DNA of 64,000 nt from Aquilaria yunnanensis (GCA_039654915.1 CM077600.1:35518992-35582991); one strand, 5' to 3'; positions 11,486-22,811 are shown, counted from the first letter of the stretch. Translations and numbers: made by a program. Notes: generated from the letters alone by a model not told the origin.

Positions 11486-11782
11486 TTACATTCTTCTAAG
11501 GCCCATTGCTCTAACATGTCGAGCAAACACAAGTGGTGGCAATGGCTTAGTGAGAGGATCTGCCACCATCAGGTCTGTAGAAATGTACTCAATCCTAACT
11601 TCACCCTCTTCAATTGCATCCCTTACAAAGTTATATTTCATGCTAATGTGCTTGGTTTTTCCATGGTATTTGGGGTCCTTAGTATAAGCCATGGCTGCCA
11701 TACTATCACTGTAGATAGTAATAGGTCTCTCAATAGAAACCTTGGACTCCAAATTCTTAAGGAAATAACCTAGCCAAAGGGC
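11486..11782 (-). pseudogene. RNase H C-terminal part of copia pol, separated by a nonsense codon
   Basis: Same reading frame as the long pol frame upstream and separated from it only by an in-frame TAA at 11783-11785. It contains the end of the copia RNase H domain (SDSMAAMAYTKDP, then KHISMKYNFVRDAI) and a terminal ADPLTKPLP motif typical of the copia pol C-terminus. Because the frame is kept, the stop is probably a single-base nonsense mutation. Ribosomes stopping there would lose the last ~90 residues and the final RNase H residues. Confidence 0.85.
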
Positions 11783-14700
11783 TTATTGTACAGCTGAGGC
11801 ACATGAAACAAATTCAGCCTCCATTGTGGACAATGCTGTACAAGTTTGCTTCTTACTACACCAAGTAGTAGCACCACCATTTAGCATGAAAAGATAACCA
11901 GATGTAGACTTGCTGGAGTCTCTATCCCCACCCCAGTCAGCATCAGAATAGCCACGTAAACCAAGGTCTTTACCTTGGTAACAAAGCCAATAATCCTTAG
12001 TACCCTTGAGGTACCTTAGGATCCTCTTGACATTCTTCCAATGCTCCAGACCAGGGTTGGAAGAATATCGTGCTAAAAGACCAACCGCTTGGCTGATGTC
12101 TGGCCTTGTACATAACATGGCGTACATCAAGCTACCAATGGCACTTAGGTAGGGAATCTGAGCCATCTCTTCCTTCTCCTTTGGAGTCTTAGGACATAAG
12201 TCCTCTCCAATCTTGCAACCATATGCAAGAGGTGTACTCATGGGCTTTGCATTTGTTAAGTTGAACCTTGCAAGAATCTTATCAATATAAGATTCTTGAG
12301 AAAGGGCCAATAGCCTTGCCTTTCTATTCCTCAGGATCTTCACCCCTAGAATAAAGACAGCCTCTCCCATATCCTTCATGTCAAAGGTGGAAGACAACCA
12401 TCCCTTGATGGTACTTAACAATGCAAGCCTATTACTTGCAATCAGTATATCATCTACATATAGAGTCAATACTGCAAAACTAGACCCAGAAGAGTACAAG
12501 TATACACAATGGTCTTCATGCATCATCACAAAGCCATAGTTTGTGATTGCATGGTGAAACTTCAAGTACCACTGTCTTGAAGCTTGCTTAAGACCATAGA
12601 TAGACTTCTTTAGTCTACATACCTTGTCCTCTTGACCCTTTTGGACAAACCCCTCAGGTTGTCTCATATATATCTCCTCACTCAATTCACCATTGAGAAA
12701 GGCGGTCTTTACATCCATCTGATGTAACTCTAAGTCTAGATTTGCCACAATGGCAAGTAATATCCTGATGGAAGTGAATTTCACAACAGGAGAGAAGGTG
12801 TCTTTGAAATCAACACCCTCCTTCTGTGTGAAACCCTTGGCCACCAACCGGGCCTTGTATCTTTCGATACTTCCATCAGAGTTCACCTTGATCTTGAGAA
12901 CCCACTTGTTCCCAATTGCCTTACGGCCTAGAGGAAGATCACTTAACTCCCAAACCCCATTGAGATGCATCGAATGCAACTCATCCTTCATTGCATTTAG
13001 CCACTCTTCCCTTTGTTCACCCTCAAGAGCCTCCTCAATGTTACTTGGCTCATCTATCTCAGATGCAACCAAGTTTGCCTCACTATCCAGGATCCACCAT
13101 TCTTTAGGTGGTCCAAATTTCCTCATTGATCTTCTCAATATAGGCTGAGATGGAGGCAACTCATGCTCCATCTCTTGAGGCTCAACATTTTGCCCTTGAG
13201 TATCCTCAACTCCCTCTTGAACAAAACCTTCCTCTTGGAAGTCTTGCTCATGTTGGTCCACAACAACAGGGATTTCTAGAGCCATTGCTCCACGTGGTTG
13301 AGGTACTCTCTCTAGAGTAGGTGCATGTGTCCCAAGTGTCCTTATGACACTTGGTTGACCCTCATCTAGGATCTGGCTTAATGAGGTTAAGTCACCACAC
13401 TCACCAACTTTGGGGAACTCATCCTCCACAAAGTTAGCATTCCTTGCATCAAAGATGTTCCCAATTTTGTGACTTACATCCAAGAACACATAACCCCTAG
13501 ATTGTTCAGCATAACCAAGGAAGGCACACTTCCTTCCTCTTGGACCCAACTTTCCCAAAGGGTGGTCCGTTATGTGAACATAAGCTAAACAACCCCAAGG
13601 GCGTAAATAGCTTAGGTTAGGAGTTTTCTTCTTCCATAACTCATATGGAGAAGAATTCACATTCTTGGTGGGTACTCTATTAAGGACATGAACTGCACAC
13701 AGCAGTGCATCACTCCAATAAGTGATGTCTAAATTGGCCTTTGCCATCATGGAACGTACCATGTCCATAAGAGTTCTATTCTTCCTCTCAGACACTCCAT
13801 TCTGTTGGGGTGTCCAAGGAAGGGTGAACTCCCTCTCAATACCTTTCAAGTCACAAAATGCTTTGAATGCATTAGATGTATACTCTCCACCCCTATCTGT
13901 CCTCAAGGACTTAATCTTCTTACCTACTTGGTTCTCAACCAAGTACACATACTTCTCAAAGCATGCCAAGGCCTCTGCCTTGTTTCTGAGTAAGTAGATA
14001 TGGGTGAATCGAGTATAATCATCTGTGAATGTGATGAAATACTTAAATCCATTTCTAGATTCAACCCTCATTGGCCCACACAGGTCAGAGTGAACTAAAC
14101 TAAGTGCCTCACCTCTCCTAGTTGCTTTGCCAAAAGGCTTTCTTGTGGCTTTGCCTTCTAGGCATGATTGACAACTTGGAAGGACAACCTTGGTCAAGGA
14201 ACCTAGCAAGCCACCCTTGGCTAGCTTGTTCATTCTATCTTGACCAATATGACCTAACCTTTCATGCCATCTCATTTCATTTGTGACCTCTGTCACATAG
14301 CAACTAGGACTTGCAACAGAATGGTCAGTTGGCTTTAACTCATAAAGCCCATTATTAACTGAACAAGTGCACACTATCTGATTATCTTTAATAATAGACA
14401 CACTATTATTAAAGAAATTAAAGCAATAATTGTACTTCAACATACAACTTATAGAAATCAAATTTCTACAAATGTTTGGTACATACAATACATCTATTAG
14501 ATACAAATATCCAATATCTATAGGAATCCTACATGTTCCTATGCCTTCCACTTCCAGCCTGGCATCATTTCCTACTGAAATGTGCTTAGCTCCTTTTGAG
14601 AGCTTCCTGTAGGCCACAAACCAGGACTTCTCCCGTGCTATGTGGTCTGTTGCTCCCGAGTCTACAATCCACAAAGAATTGCACTCAGTTAGTAATGTAC

Positions 14701-14959
14701 ATGACACAACATGTACAATGGAAGTAGAAGGGTATGTATGTACCTTGGGTGGACCTTTGCAATCCTTTGCAAAGTGTCCTTTATACCCACAGTTGAAGCA
14801 CTTTAGCTTGCTTATGTCCCGTTTCTTCTTGAACCTTTTCTTAGAAGCAGGAACTTTTCCCTTGCCCTTCCTTGGCCCTCCTTTTCCACCATTTTTCTTC
14901 CATCCCTTCTGGATAGAAGATGAGGCAACATATGCCTTGGAATGGTCCTTGAGGGCCAT
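11783..14959 (-). CDS. Copia pol polyprotein: zinc knuckle, protease, integrase, reverse transcriptase, RNase H (truncated)
   Basis: A 1058-codon frame. Domains in order: CCHC zinc knuckle (CFNCGYKGHFAKDC, residues 54-67); aspartic protease (IVDSGATDH, about 98-106); integrase with the HERLGHIG and CQSCLEGK zinc-binding region, then LVHSDLCGPM, LRTDRGGEY and TPQQNGVSERKNRT supplying the D, D and E residues; reverse transcriptase with WVLKIKVNSDG, TAFLNGELSEEIYM and the catalytic YVDDILIAS; and RNase H beginning GYSDADWGGD and TALSTMEAEF. All the catalytic motifs look intact up to the premature TAA. The first ATG follows an in-frame TAG that cuts it from gag, so in the intact parent this was probably one gag-pol frame. 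It would make a cytoplasmic polyprotein processed in virus-like particles. Confidence 0.93.
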   Translation of the reverse strand: MALKDHSKAYVASSSIQKGWKKNGGKGGPRKGKGKVPASKKRFKKKRDISKLKCFNCGYKGHFAKDCKGPPKVHTYPSTSIVHVVSCTLLTECNSLWIVDSGATDHIAREKSWFVAYRKLSKGAKHISVGNDARLEVEGIGTCRIPIDIGYLYLIDVLYVPNICRNLISISCMLKYNYCFNFFNNSVSIIKDNQIVCTCSVNNGLYELKPTDHSVASPSCYVTEVTNEMRWHERLGHIGQDRMNKLAKGGLLGSLTKVVLPSCQSCLEGKATRKPFGKATRRGEALSLVHSDLCGPMRVESRNGFKYFITFTDDYTRFTHIYLLRNKAEALACFEKYVYLVENQVGKKIKSLRTDRGGEYTSNAFKAFCDLKGIEREFTLPWTPQQNGVSERKNRTLMDMVRSMMAKANLDITYWSDALLCAVHVLNRVPTKNVNSSPYELWKKKTPNLSYLRPWGCLAYVHITDHPLGKLGPRGRKCAFLGYAEQSRGYVFLDVSHKIGNIFDARNANFVEDEFPKVGECGDLTSLSQILDEGQPSVIRTLGTHAPTLERVPQPRGAMALEIPVVVDQHEQDFQEEGFVQEGVEDTQGQNVEPQEMEHELPPSQPILRRSMRKFGPPKEWWILDSEANLVASEIDEPSNIEEALEGEQREEWLNAMKDELHSMHLNGVWELSDLPLGRKAIGNKWVLKIKVNSDGSIERYKARLVAKGFTQKEGVDFKDTFSPVVKFTSIRILLAIVANLDLELHQMDVKTAFLNGELSEEIYMRQPEGFVQKGQEDKVCRLKKSIYGLKQASRQWYLKFHHAITNYGFVMMHEDHCVYLYSSGSSFAVLTLYVDDILIASNRLALLSTIKGWLSSTFDMKDMGEAVFILGVKILRNRKARLLALSQESYIDKILARFNLTNAKPMSTPLAYGCKIGEDLCPKTPKEKEEMAQIPYLSAIGSLMYAMLCTRPDISQAVGLLARYSSNPGLEHWKNVKRILRYLKGTKDYWLCYQGKDLGLRGYSDADWGGDRDSSKSTSGYLFMLNGGATTWCSKKQTCTALSTMEAEFVSCASAVQ

Positions 14960-15223
14960 TACCTAAGCCTCAAGCAGGAGGTGATGGGCAATGTCATCAA
15001 ATGACATTATTTGAGGGTTATGGCGTAAGTTGACCTTCATCAACTGCCATTCCTCATCAGGCAAGGAACGAATTATTGCTTGTACTTGTTGCTCATCAAT
15101 GAGCACATCAAGAGTAACTTGTTCAGTTAAAATGAATTTGACCTTTTGTTGCCAAATTGAATAGTTTTCACCATCCAATTTGAGGTCACGGTTTAATTCA
15201 GCAACAATATTCTTACTAGCCAT
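14960..15223 (-). pseudogene. Copia gag N-terminus, internally deleted and ended by TAG
   Basis: A short frame starting MASKNIVAELNRDLKLDGEN and including the usual copia gag 'NYSIWQQKVKFIL' segment. It jumps from the N-terminal region directly to IRSLPDEEWQLMKVNL and SFDDIAHHL, which in related gag proteins lie well over 100 residues further on, so a large in-frame deletion is likely. It ends at a TAG (14963-14965) in the same frame as pol, three bases before the pol ATG. The capsid function of this copy is therefore probably lost. Confidence 0.8.
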
Positions 15224-15476
15224 CTACATCGATGCAATTCACATGTTTTTGTTCAATTTACACAACAAGACTCAACAAAGCAACATGTGTATGAAACAAC
15301 TTTTAACATGCTTATATATGGCAAAAGAGATGCATATAGCATTCGATCAGAAATATATAAACATGCCTTCATGGCTTCATGCACACATCCTTCATTAGCC
15401 TTCATCAAAATCATACACACATGTATGATCCTAAATCACGCTCATTACATGCAACACATACATTTTCATGACCTAG

Positions 15477-15488
15477 GCTCTGATACCA
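15477..15488 (-). other. Primer-binding site of the minus-strand copia element
   Basis: Minus-strand TGGTATCAGAGC, two bases inside the 5' LTR. It is complementary to the 3' end of plant initiator tRNA-Met, the usual primer of plant copia elements, and it fixes the element's orientation. Confidence 0.93.
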
Positions 15489-15490
15489 AT

Positions 15491-17144
15491 TGAAGATTTT
15501 AGGATCTCAATAATAACATACTCTTACATTATTTACTCATGTATATGCCATATGCATATATGTTCTTTGTGTTCAACGTGAATATAGACGTACATATTCT
15601 GTCAAACACACCTAGCATGCCACTAAGATCATTCATAAAATTAAATCCTTAGCATGCTACTAAAGCAAGAAAGGATGTGTACCTTCCTTCTTGATAATCT
15701 TGTGCGGAAATGGAAGGAAAGACTTGATCTTAGAGGAGCACCTTGAGGCTTGAATTGAGATGAACAATCTCAATGTAATTCCACCCACAATGCTCTAAGA
15801 AAGTGTCTAATATTTCGGCTCTTTAAAGGAATGAAAGGAGGAATTTTTCTCTCAAGAAAAATGGTGCAAATTGAGTGTAAAATTCGTACCCTCAATGGCC
15901 AGCCACTAAAGGCTATTTATAGATGACCAAAAGGCACACCTTTACACCAAGAAAGGTGTCCTTTAAGCCAAAGAACACTTCCTTTGGCTAAGGGTCATGT
16001 ATGGTGGCGAAAATACATGTCTTTTAGCCAAGGAACACTTCCTTTGGCCTATAACCACCCATAACTACCTTATGGGCGAAAATACATGTCTTTTAAGTCA
16101 AGGAACACTTCCTTTGGCCTATAACCACCCATAACTACCTTATGGGCGAAAATACATGTCTTTTAAGTCAAAGGACATCACTCTTGGTGCTATAAGCACC
16201 CTATGGCCGAATATACATGTCCATTCACCCAAGGAACACTTCCTTTGGATGAAAGGACATGTTCTTTTAGCCAAGAGTTATTTCTTTTGATGAAGAGACA
16301 TACCTTCACACAAAAGATGTGTCTCTTGGTGGTTTTGAGCTAAAAACAAGGTGAGCTGGCACAAAGCTAGCTCAATATGCTACTTATGCACCATTGAGCT
16401 CCTTTGAGCTCCAACCTAGCACCATGAACTAAGGTCCAGCTCCAAGAACTGACCTTGAGCTGGAGTTAGCTGCTTTCAGCTGAAGTAAACTGAAGTCCAG
16501 CTACACTCAGCTACCAAAAGCTGAAGTGAGCTGACTTGAGCTGAAGTCCAGCTACATTCAGCTACCATAAGCTGAAGTGAGCTGACTTGAGCTTACTTGA
16601 GCTAACTTGAGCTGAAGTCCAGCTACATTCAGCTACCATAAGCTGAAGTGAGCTGACTTGAGCTGAAGTCCAGCTACATTCAGCTACCATAAGCTGAAGT
16701 GAGCTGACTTGAGCTGACTTGAGCTAACTTGAGCTGAAGTCCAGCTACATTCAGCTACCATAAGCTGAAGTGAGCTGACTTGAGCTGACTTGAGCTAACT
16801 TGAGCTGAAGTCCAGCTACTTTGAGCTACTTATAGCTGAAGTGAGCTGACTTGAGCTAAGGGGAGCTACTTCTAGCTGCCTTAGATACCTTTTCAAGCTA
16901 TAGTTAGCTCAACGAGCTCAAATCCTATCTTAAAAGGATCTTGGTGCGCCAAGAATTCCAACAAACTCCCACTCGCACTAAGATGCTTTTAAAACTCCCA
17001 GCTCCCACTCAAAACAAAACTCCTTAATCCTTATAGCCGAAATAATCTAGACACTTCTACATATATAGAGTTGTGGGTGCGACCTCAAGGCACACACACT
17101 AAGTCTCTTCTATTGAGGTTGTTAGACTCTCAATAGAAGGTTGT
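15491..17144 (-). repeat. 5' LTR of the minus-strand copia element
   Basis: Same 1654-bp length as the left LTR. The differences I noted by eye are near 15500, 15527, 15719 and 15750 and at the outer end near 17140, all transitions. It carries the same 68-bp array and the same AGCT-phased minisatellite (about 16446-16876). As the 5' LTR it should contain the element's promoter on the minus strand. Confidence 0.95.
16446..16876. repeat. AGCT-phased minisatellite in the 5' LTR
   Basis: Second copy of the array described at 9700-10130, identical in unit order as far as I can read. The identical unit number in both LTRs shows it was present in the parental element before the last transposition. 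Confidence 0.9.
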
Positions 17145-19326
17145 TACACACTAAGTTTATCTTTTTTTTTTTTTTTTGCCAACATAAGTTGATTTATTTT
17201 CACATTTTAAGATAACTTTAAAACGTTTAATCAAATTTTATCTAACTTTGGGTCAGCCTACTAGCTTGGTTATGATAAAAAAAAAATTTGTCAATTTGAT
17301 AATACAATATAGTAGTGAATTTTTTTTTATGTATAATTTAAGTTTGTTTCAAATCTCTTTTTGTTGTTGTGCTAAATTATTTTATATCATTATAAGTTAT
17401 GGACAAAGTCTTATTGATAAATTTTTTATAGTACATGTACAACTATTTATCGCTTTTTTAGCACTTTAAAAATGTTAAATGCTAATTCTAACATTCTTAT
17501 TTTTCACTTTTAATTTTTTAATAGGATTTTCAAATAAACTATATTTTTTTACTCGAACATTTTTAATTGTATGGCAATGTTGTATTGAAAACTTTAACTC
17601 ATTTAAACGAGTTTTATCTAAACACAGGTACCGATTAGATTTTTTATCGTCATAGCTTTTTGATGAATAAACTTAGTCATGCAATATAGTTAGTTCTTAA
17701 TATATAATATAATTTTTTTTGTGGATTTTTGTTACCATTTGTTCTAAATTATTATATATCATAGTGAATGATGAAAAAACTGTCATTTAGAAATTTTTTT
17801 CAATAGATTTTTGTTGTTCCTATTAATTTAAATTATTTAGAGGTAGGCGGGATGAAGCATTTCTTTACCCAGTATTATGTATCGCTACTATGCATGGAAA
17901 TTAAACAATCTGGTACATGGGGTGAACAAAGTATGACCATGGCAGTTTATACATTGACTAGGTTAAAGGTGTGTTCGTGACCAAATTGGCCTCAACCAAT
18001 TTCAACTTAACCAAGCATAGGTTGATAAGGGGAGGCCCAAATCAGCCTACATAATCACAAAACCGAAGATTGACCTTAGATCATGCCCAAGATAAGCTTG
18101 GCCTTGGGTTGAAAAAAGTCCAAGCCTAAACTAATGAACTTGCCTTAATGTTAATAAACAGGTGCATGGTGAAAGTTTTATCATTTATTGTTGTGATAAT
18201 TATATGACATATATGTGCAATTTATTTTCAATTGTAAAATGTTTATCATGTTGAGTTATATTTCTATCATTTATTACAATACTTTCTATTTCAAATTTTT
18301 TGATTTTAATGGCCACGTTGGATTACACAACATGGTATAGGTGGTGGAGAAAATATGCCTTGAGCTATTCAAGTTAGAGATATATTATTGGTCAAACTGA
18401 TTCCAACTAGACTCAGCTAGTAGAATAAGCATGGGTTGATGAGGGAAGCCAAACCAACCAATACAATTGCGGGATAGGTTTAATCTCAGGTGAAGCCCAA
18501 GCTAGGATTGACGTTGGGTTAGGCAAAGTCAGGTCCTAGGTTGAGCAAATTTAGCCTAATGTTAACAAAACATTACATAGTGAAAGTTTTGTATTATTTT
18601 TAAAAATTTTAATCACATTTTCTTGTGATAATCATATAGCATATCATGTATTGGTTTATTTTTAATTATAAAATATTTACAGCATTGAATACATTTCTAC
18701 TAATTATTACAGCATTTTTTGTTCAACTTTCTATATTCTTGTGCAATGTCAGGTATTTAAACTAGTTTTGTCAAAAGGAATTTAGTGTTTATCATCCGCA
18801 GGTTTTGCATTTGTAACTACATTTTGTGGCCTTTAAAAACATCTTTCAGTGGGTCAACGGCAGTTTGAAAATTCATGTGTTATAGAAGCCCTTGAATGTT
18901 ATTTTTGTTATGATTAAAAGGTAGGTTTAAGTAACTTGTGGAATGCTTATTTGAAGACACTCACTTCACTTGACAGTGAGATTAATTTGAGCTACAGACC
19001 TTCAAATCCTGGACTCTTAATACCAAGTCAAGACCAAGACCTTATTGGAACCAATTTAATGCGTCAACTATTATTCACTCTACTAATTAAAATTTGACAA
19101 CTCAGTATCAATTCATTTGAAAGGACTTTATGTACAATACGGTATATATGGCAAGAAATAAACTTAGTAATATTTCTTCTCGAGAAAAAAACCTGAATTA
19201 TTTATATATGCCTAGCTATATATAATATAACCACCATGATTCCCAAAAATTAAAGTAACCTATATCTAGCTGCTATATATACTCCATTGCTTGTCCTCCT
19301 TGAGCAGCTCTTAGATCGGGTAGATG
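17145..19326. other. Intergenic sequence upstream of the MADS-box gene
   Basis: AT-rich spacer with no protein-coding signal apart from the duplicated segment at 17965-18740. TATA-like runs (TATATATA, about 19200-19280) lie within 130 bp of the MADS start codon, but no transcription start can be fixed. Confidence 0.5.
17965..18740. repeat. Degenerate direct repeat, two copies of about 370-390 bp
   Basis: Copy 1 (about 17965-18355) and copy 2 (about 18378-18740) share diverged blocks in the same order: a CCAAATTGGCCTCAACCAATT-like start, GCATAGGTTGATAAGGGGAG against GCATGGGTTGATGAGGGAAG, GCCTTGGGTTG against ACGTTGGGTTAG, CCTTAATGTTAATAAA against CCTAATGTTAACAAAA, then GTGAAAGTTTT and TTGTGATAAT. 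No open frame. This is an old local duplication or two copies of an uncharacterised repeat family. Confidence 0.65.
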
Positions 19327-19791
19327 ATGGGCAGACAAAAGGTTAAGCTCCAATTGCTTGCAAACGATTCCATGAGAAAAACAACTTTCAAGAAAAGAAG
19401 GGCTGGCCTGCTCAAGAAGCTCAACGAGCTGGCAACACTTTGTGGTGTTGTTGCTTGCGCGGTCATCTTCGGCCAGCACGATGACCAGCCAGTGACTTGG
19501 CCTTCGCCTGCAGAGGCGGCGACTGTGCTCCACGATCTGAGGAACCTGCCCGCCAACCGGAAGGGTAAGTATATGATGGATCAAGAGGCCTTCCTTAGGC
19601 GAAGCTTACACAAGCTGCGGCAGGAGTTGGAGAAAGAAAGAATCAGAAACACAGGACTCGAGACGGAGCTTATTATGAATCTTGAGGCTGTTGATGATAA
19701 TTATTCCAAGCATTTGAGCTTGGATAATTTGAAAGAGTTGGTTAATGTATTAGGGGAAAGGATAGAGACAATATCTGGCTTTCTTGGGTAA
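19327..19791 (+). CDS. Type I (M-gamma, AGL80-like) MADS-box transcription factor
   Basis: A 154-residue single frame. Residues 1-60 form a MADS DNA-binding domain of the M-gamma kind: MGRQKVKLQLLANDSMRKTT, then FKKRRAGLLKKLNELATLCG and ACAVIFG, then QPVTWPSP, the last being characteristic of AGL80/PHERES-type proteins. The remainder is charged and probably helical (KLRQELEKERIRN, about residues 94-106); the K domain of type II proteins is absent. Family members are nuclear, dimerise with M-alpha proteins, and mostly act in central cell and endosperm. The second of two adjacent ATGs (19327) gives the canonical start. The protein is shorter than AGL80 of Arabidopsis. The stop TAA overlaps a good splice donor (CTTGG, then GTAAGC), so a further 3' exon is possible. 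Confidence 0.9.
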   Translation: MGRQKVKLQLLANDSMRKTTFKKRRAGLLKKLNELATLCGVVACAVIFGQHDDQPVTWPSPAEAATVLHDLRNLPANRKGKYMMDQEAFLRRSLHKLRQELEKERIRNTGLETELIMNLEAVDDNYSKHLSLDNLKELVNVLGERIETISGFLG

Positions 19792-20143
19792 GCAAACTCA
19801 TCCTCTCTTGTACTTCACCAAAATAAATTCATCAGTTACTAATATTCTACCTTTCAGTTTTAATTTGGAAATCTCTCATTTGCACACTTAACTTTTATGG
19901 TTTTGACTAATTCATACCTTAGCTTTAGTTACTCAGTTGAAAATTGACTTAATTTTAGTCAGTTACCACCGATATGGACATGTCCCAATTTAAATTGCAA
20001 GACAGATTTTTCAGTAACTAATTAAACATGAAAGTTGACGACCAAATGGAAGCTTGTTTTTCCACTTTCTTTTTGTGCTTGTTCAGGCAAGTTAACTTCC
20101 ATTTGAGAATATATATACGCAGCTGATGTCTAATTGAAATTAA

Positions 20144-20360
20144 CAGTCTGTTTAGATATAATTAACAAGGAAATGTGAGGGGAGGGAAGGAAAAGGAAGA
20201 GGAGTGATGAGTTATTTTCTCCTGATTTGGTGGGATGAAAAATACATATAAAGAAGGGAAGTGGGGATAATAATTCTTCTTCCTTCTCTATTCCTTCTAT
20301 TTAAACAAGGGAGTCGTGTAAATTTTCCTCCCCTCCTCTCCTTTCAATCTAAACAGACAA
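20144..20360. mobile_element. Small MITE with TIR containing GTCTGTTTAGAT
   Basis: The left end CAGTCTGTTTAGAT and the complement of the right end TTGTCTGTTTAGAT are inverted repeats about 216 bp apart. TAA occurs on both sides (20141-20143 and 20361-20363). The G/A-rich left arm (GGGGAGGGAAGG) faces a C/T-rich right arm (CCTCCCCTCCTC), so the whole element can fold into a hairpin. Size and 3-bp duplication suggest a PIF/Harbinger (Tourist)-type MITE. Confidence 0.65.
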
Positions 20361-20363
20361 TAA

Positions 20364-21535
20364 GGGTTCCTGAATTATTTTTATTATTTATGGTGGCTGT
20401 TCATATATTGCACTGTTTGTTGGTTCATGTATGAGCCAATCTCAACCATTTCAAGTTGTGTCATTCCAAATTCTACTTTCCTCTAGAATTCCCGATATGG
20501 TAACTTCAAGGCTATGAAGGTAATTAGGTTGTTGACCAATAAATTGTAGTAATAGTATTGATTGTGTCATTTCAAATTTTATTTTTCTCTAGAATTCCCG
20601 ATATGGTTGAATACAGTGTCTAGAACAAATTATTCTGCCAGACAAAATTCTTTCATCTGACTTATTGTTATACTAAACCAAATTAAACAGGCAAAACATG
20701 TGTATTCTTACATGTATTTATTAGTAACAGTAGAACTATTATTATTGATCCAATAACAATAATAATAGTTAACTTAAACATGTTATGGTGGAAAATAATG
20801 TTATTAGAAGAAAGAGATTAACTTAATTAGTGAAAAATTATAGATTTTTAGGATCAATTTTGATATTTATCAGTTGGATTATTCTGTAACGGACTACTAC
20901 CTTATTCGGAGTTTTATACTGTATCATTAATCATTATGGCCTCTATATCAGATCTTTACTGTAAAATGCTTTTATTTGATTTATTACGCTAACCAAATTC
21001 GGCTGGGCAAAACAGTTCTATTCTTATATGAACGAGTCGACTAGAATCCATTTATACTCAGGTAAATAAACGAGCACAAGTTATATTTATTTATTTAAAC
21101 GTATTCATTCGTTCGTTTATATTCAGGAATAAATCAGTTAATATTCATTTGTTTGTTTGTTTCTTCTTTTGCTCATTTATTTATTATTTATATATATGTT
21201 TATTTAGTTATACATACTGCACCCACATGTGATCTTCCTCTAAATATACCTTTATCTCGCTACTCATTCATTTTTTCATTTCTTTATGTTGCCCAGAAAT
21301 GTATTTGTGTATATTATTGTGCAAGCGTGTTCACTTAATAGTGTTGATGAATGCTTTGGTTCATTTAGGTTACACTAATGTCACCATTAATGAACAGACA
21401 AAAAACCCACTCATTTGTATATGAATGAACATGAATGAAGATTTTTTTTTTTGTTTCTTGTACATGTTTGTATTCGTTTAAAGTTAAAAGAATGAATTAT
21501 GAATAACATCTTGTTTGTTTGGCTTATCTACTTAT
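20364..21535. other. Intergenic sequence, nothing recognised
   Basis: AT-rich sequence with short frames only. It includes a duplicated motif (TTTCTCTAGAATTCCCGATATGG near 20480 and 20586) and T/A-rich runs. No gene or bounded mobile element seen. Confidence 0.45.
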
Positions 21536-21543
21536 AACTCTGT

Positions 21544-22770
21544 GGGGTAAATTGCCCATGTTAACCCTAACCTTTTAATTCTGTTTCTATTCTAACTCCA
21601 ACATTGAATTTATTTATAGTGTATTTCTAATATGGTTAAAATGTTCCATTTTTTACCTTTTTTGGATGAAATCCATGATTTCGGATGGCAAATATCACAT
21701 CATCGTAGGATTGTAGGGAAAAAAACTTGTTTAAACCTCTACAAAAATTTTCGTTGTTAAAAAAATAAGTATTAAAACTTTCAAATTTAACGAAAATACT
21801 TTATCCTACCTCTCCTTCCTTTTCGGTGGCCCCATCTCTGGCCAACTCTTCATTCCCCTATCCAGTCAACCCTCTCATTCATCTGCCTCCTTATCCTTCA
21901 ATCACATCGACTTTATTTCAACCGTCATGATGAGGAGAGGCCTGAATCAGAATTGGAATCAAAGCTTGAGTTTCATGATGAGGACATTAGAATTAGAATC
22001 ATTTCAATCACCGTTTCACCATTGCAATGAGGATAACCTAGATGAATTGGGCGGACTTGGGCGAAACGGCCTCCTTTCCCTCTCACAAATCAGCCGAATT
22101 TGGACGAATCGGAGGTGAAGGAGTGACCAATTACCTTGATTTGGATGAATTGGGACTCTCTCTCACGAATCATAATGAATCACGAATAAATTGCAATGAA
22201 TCTCGAATCACGGTGAATCATGATGGAATTAGATGGAATTGCAGGTGAATGAGCGACAAAATCAGATGGAATCACAGGCAAAGAAGCGACGAAATCAAGT
22301 AGGCGATCATAGGGATGAGAGAGAGAAAGTAGGTGGGTGGTAATGGGGATGGGTGAGGGACGAAAGAGAGAGTTGGCCATTGAGGGAGCCTGAAGAGTTG
22401 GCTGGAAATAGGGAAATGAGTGAAGGTCGAATAGTTGGCTAGAGAGTTAGATGGAGAATGGAGGGGAGGGTTGGCCAAAGATGGGGCCATCAAAGAGGGA
22501 GGAGAGGTAAGAAAAGATATTTTTGTTAGATTTGAAAATTTTAATACTTGTTTTTGGAAAAAAGGAATTTTTACAAAGGTTAAAACAGGTATTTTCCCTA
22601 CAATCCTATGATGATGTGGCATTTTCCATCCGAAATAACAGATTCCATTAAAAAAAAGTCCAAAATGAAACATTTTAACCATGTTAGGGAGGTGCTATGA
22701 ACAAATTAGATGTTAGGGTTAGAATAAAAACAAAATTAAAATGTTAAAATTAATGCATGCAATTTACCCC
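21544..22770. mobile_element. Mutator-like long-inverted-repeat element with 8-bp target duplication
   Basis: The ends GGGGTAAATTGC and GCAATTTACCCC are perfect inverted repeats, and similarity continues inwards for about 250 bp (for example TGGTTAAAATGTTCCATTTT against its inverted copy, and ACATCATCGTAGGATTGTAGGGAAAA on both arms). AACTCTGT flanks both sides (21536-21543 and 22771-22778), extendable to 9 bp in either direction with one mismatch. The interior (about 21830-22500) is less AT-rich, with repeated 'GAATCA/GATGAATTGG' words and no recognisable protein. Non-autonomous. Confidence 0.8.
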
Positions 22771-22811
22771 AACTCTGTGTATTTATTATTAGGGATCATA
22801 TGAATTCAAAG

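Larger units (their letters stand above)
8745..17144 (-). mobile_element. Full-length Ty1/copia retrotransposon on the minus strand, recent but defective
   Basis: An 8.4-kb element bounded by two 1654-bp LTRs (8745-10398 and 15491-17144). Reading on the minus strand the order is 5' LTR, primer-binding site, gag remnant, zinc knuckle-protease-integrase-reverse transcriptase-RNase H, about 1 kb untranslated, polypurine tract, 3' LTR. Integrase before reverse transcriptase places it in Ty1/copia. I noted only about five LTR differences, all transitions, so it inserted recently. The coding region nevertheless carries an internal gag deletion and two in-frame stops, so this copy is probably not autonomous. 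No convincing 5-bp target duplication was found (CCATA on the left, TACAC on the right). Confidence 0.95.
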
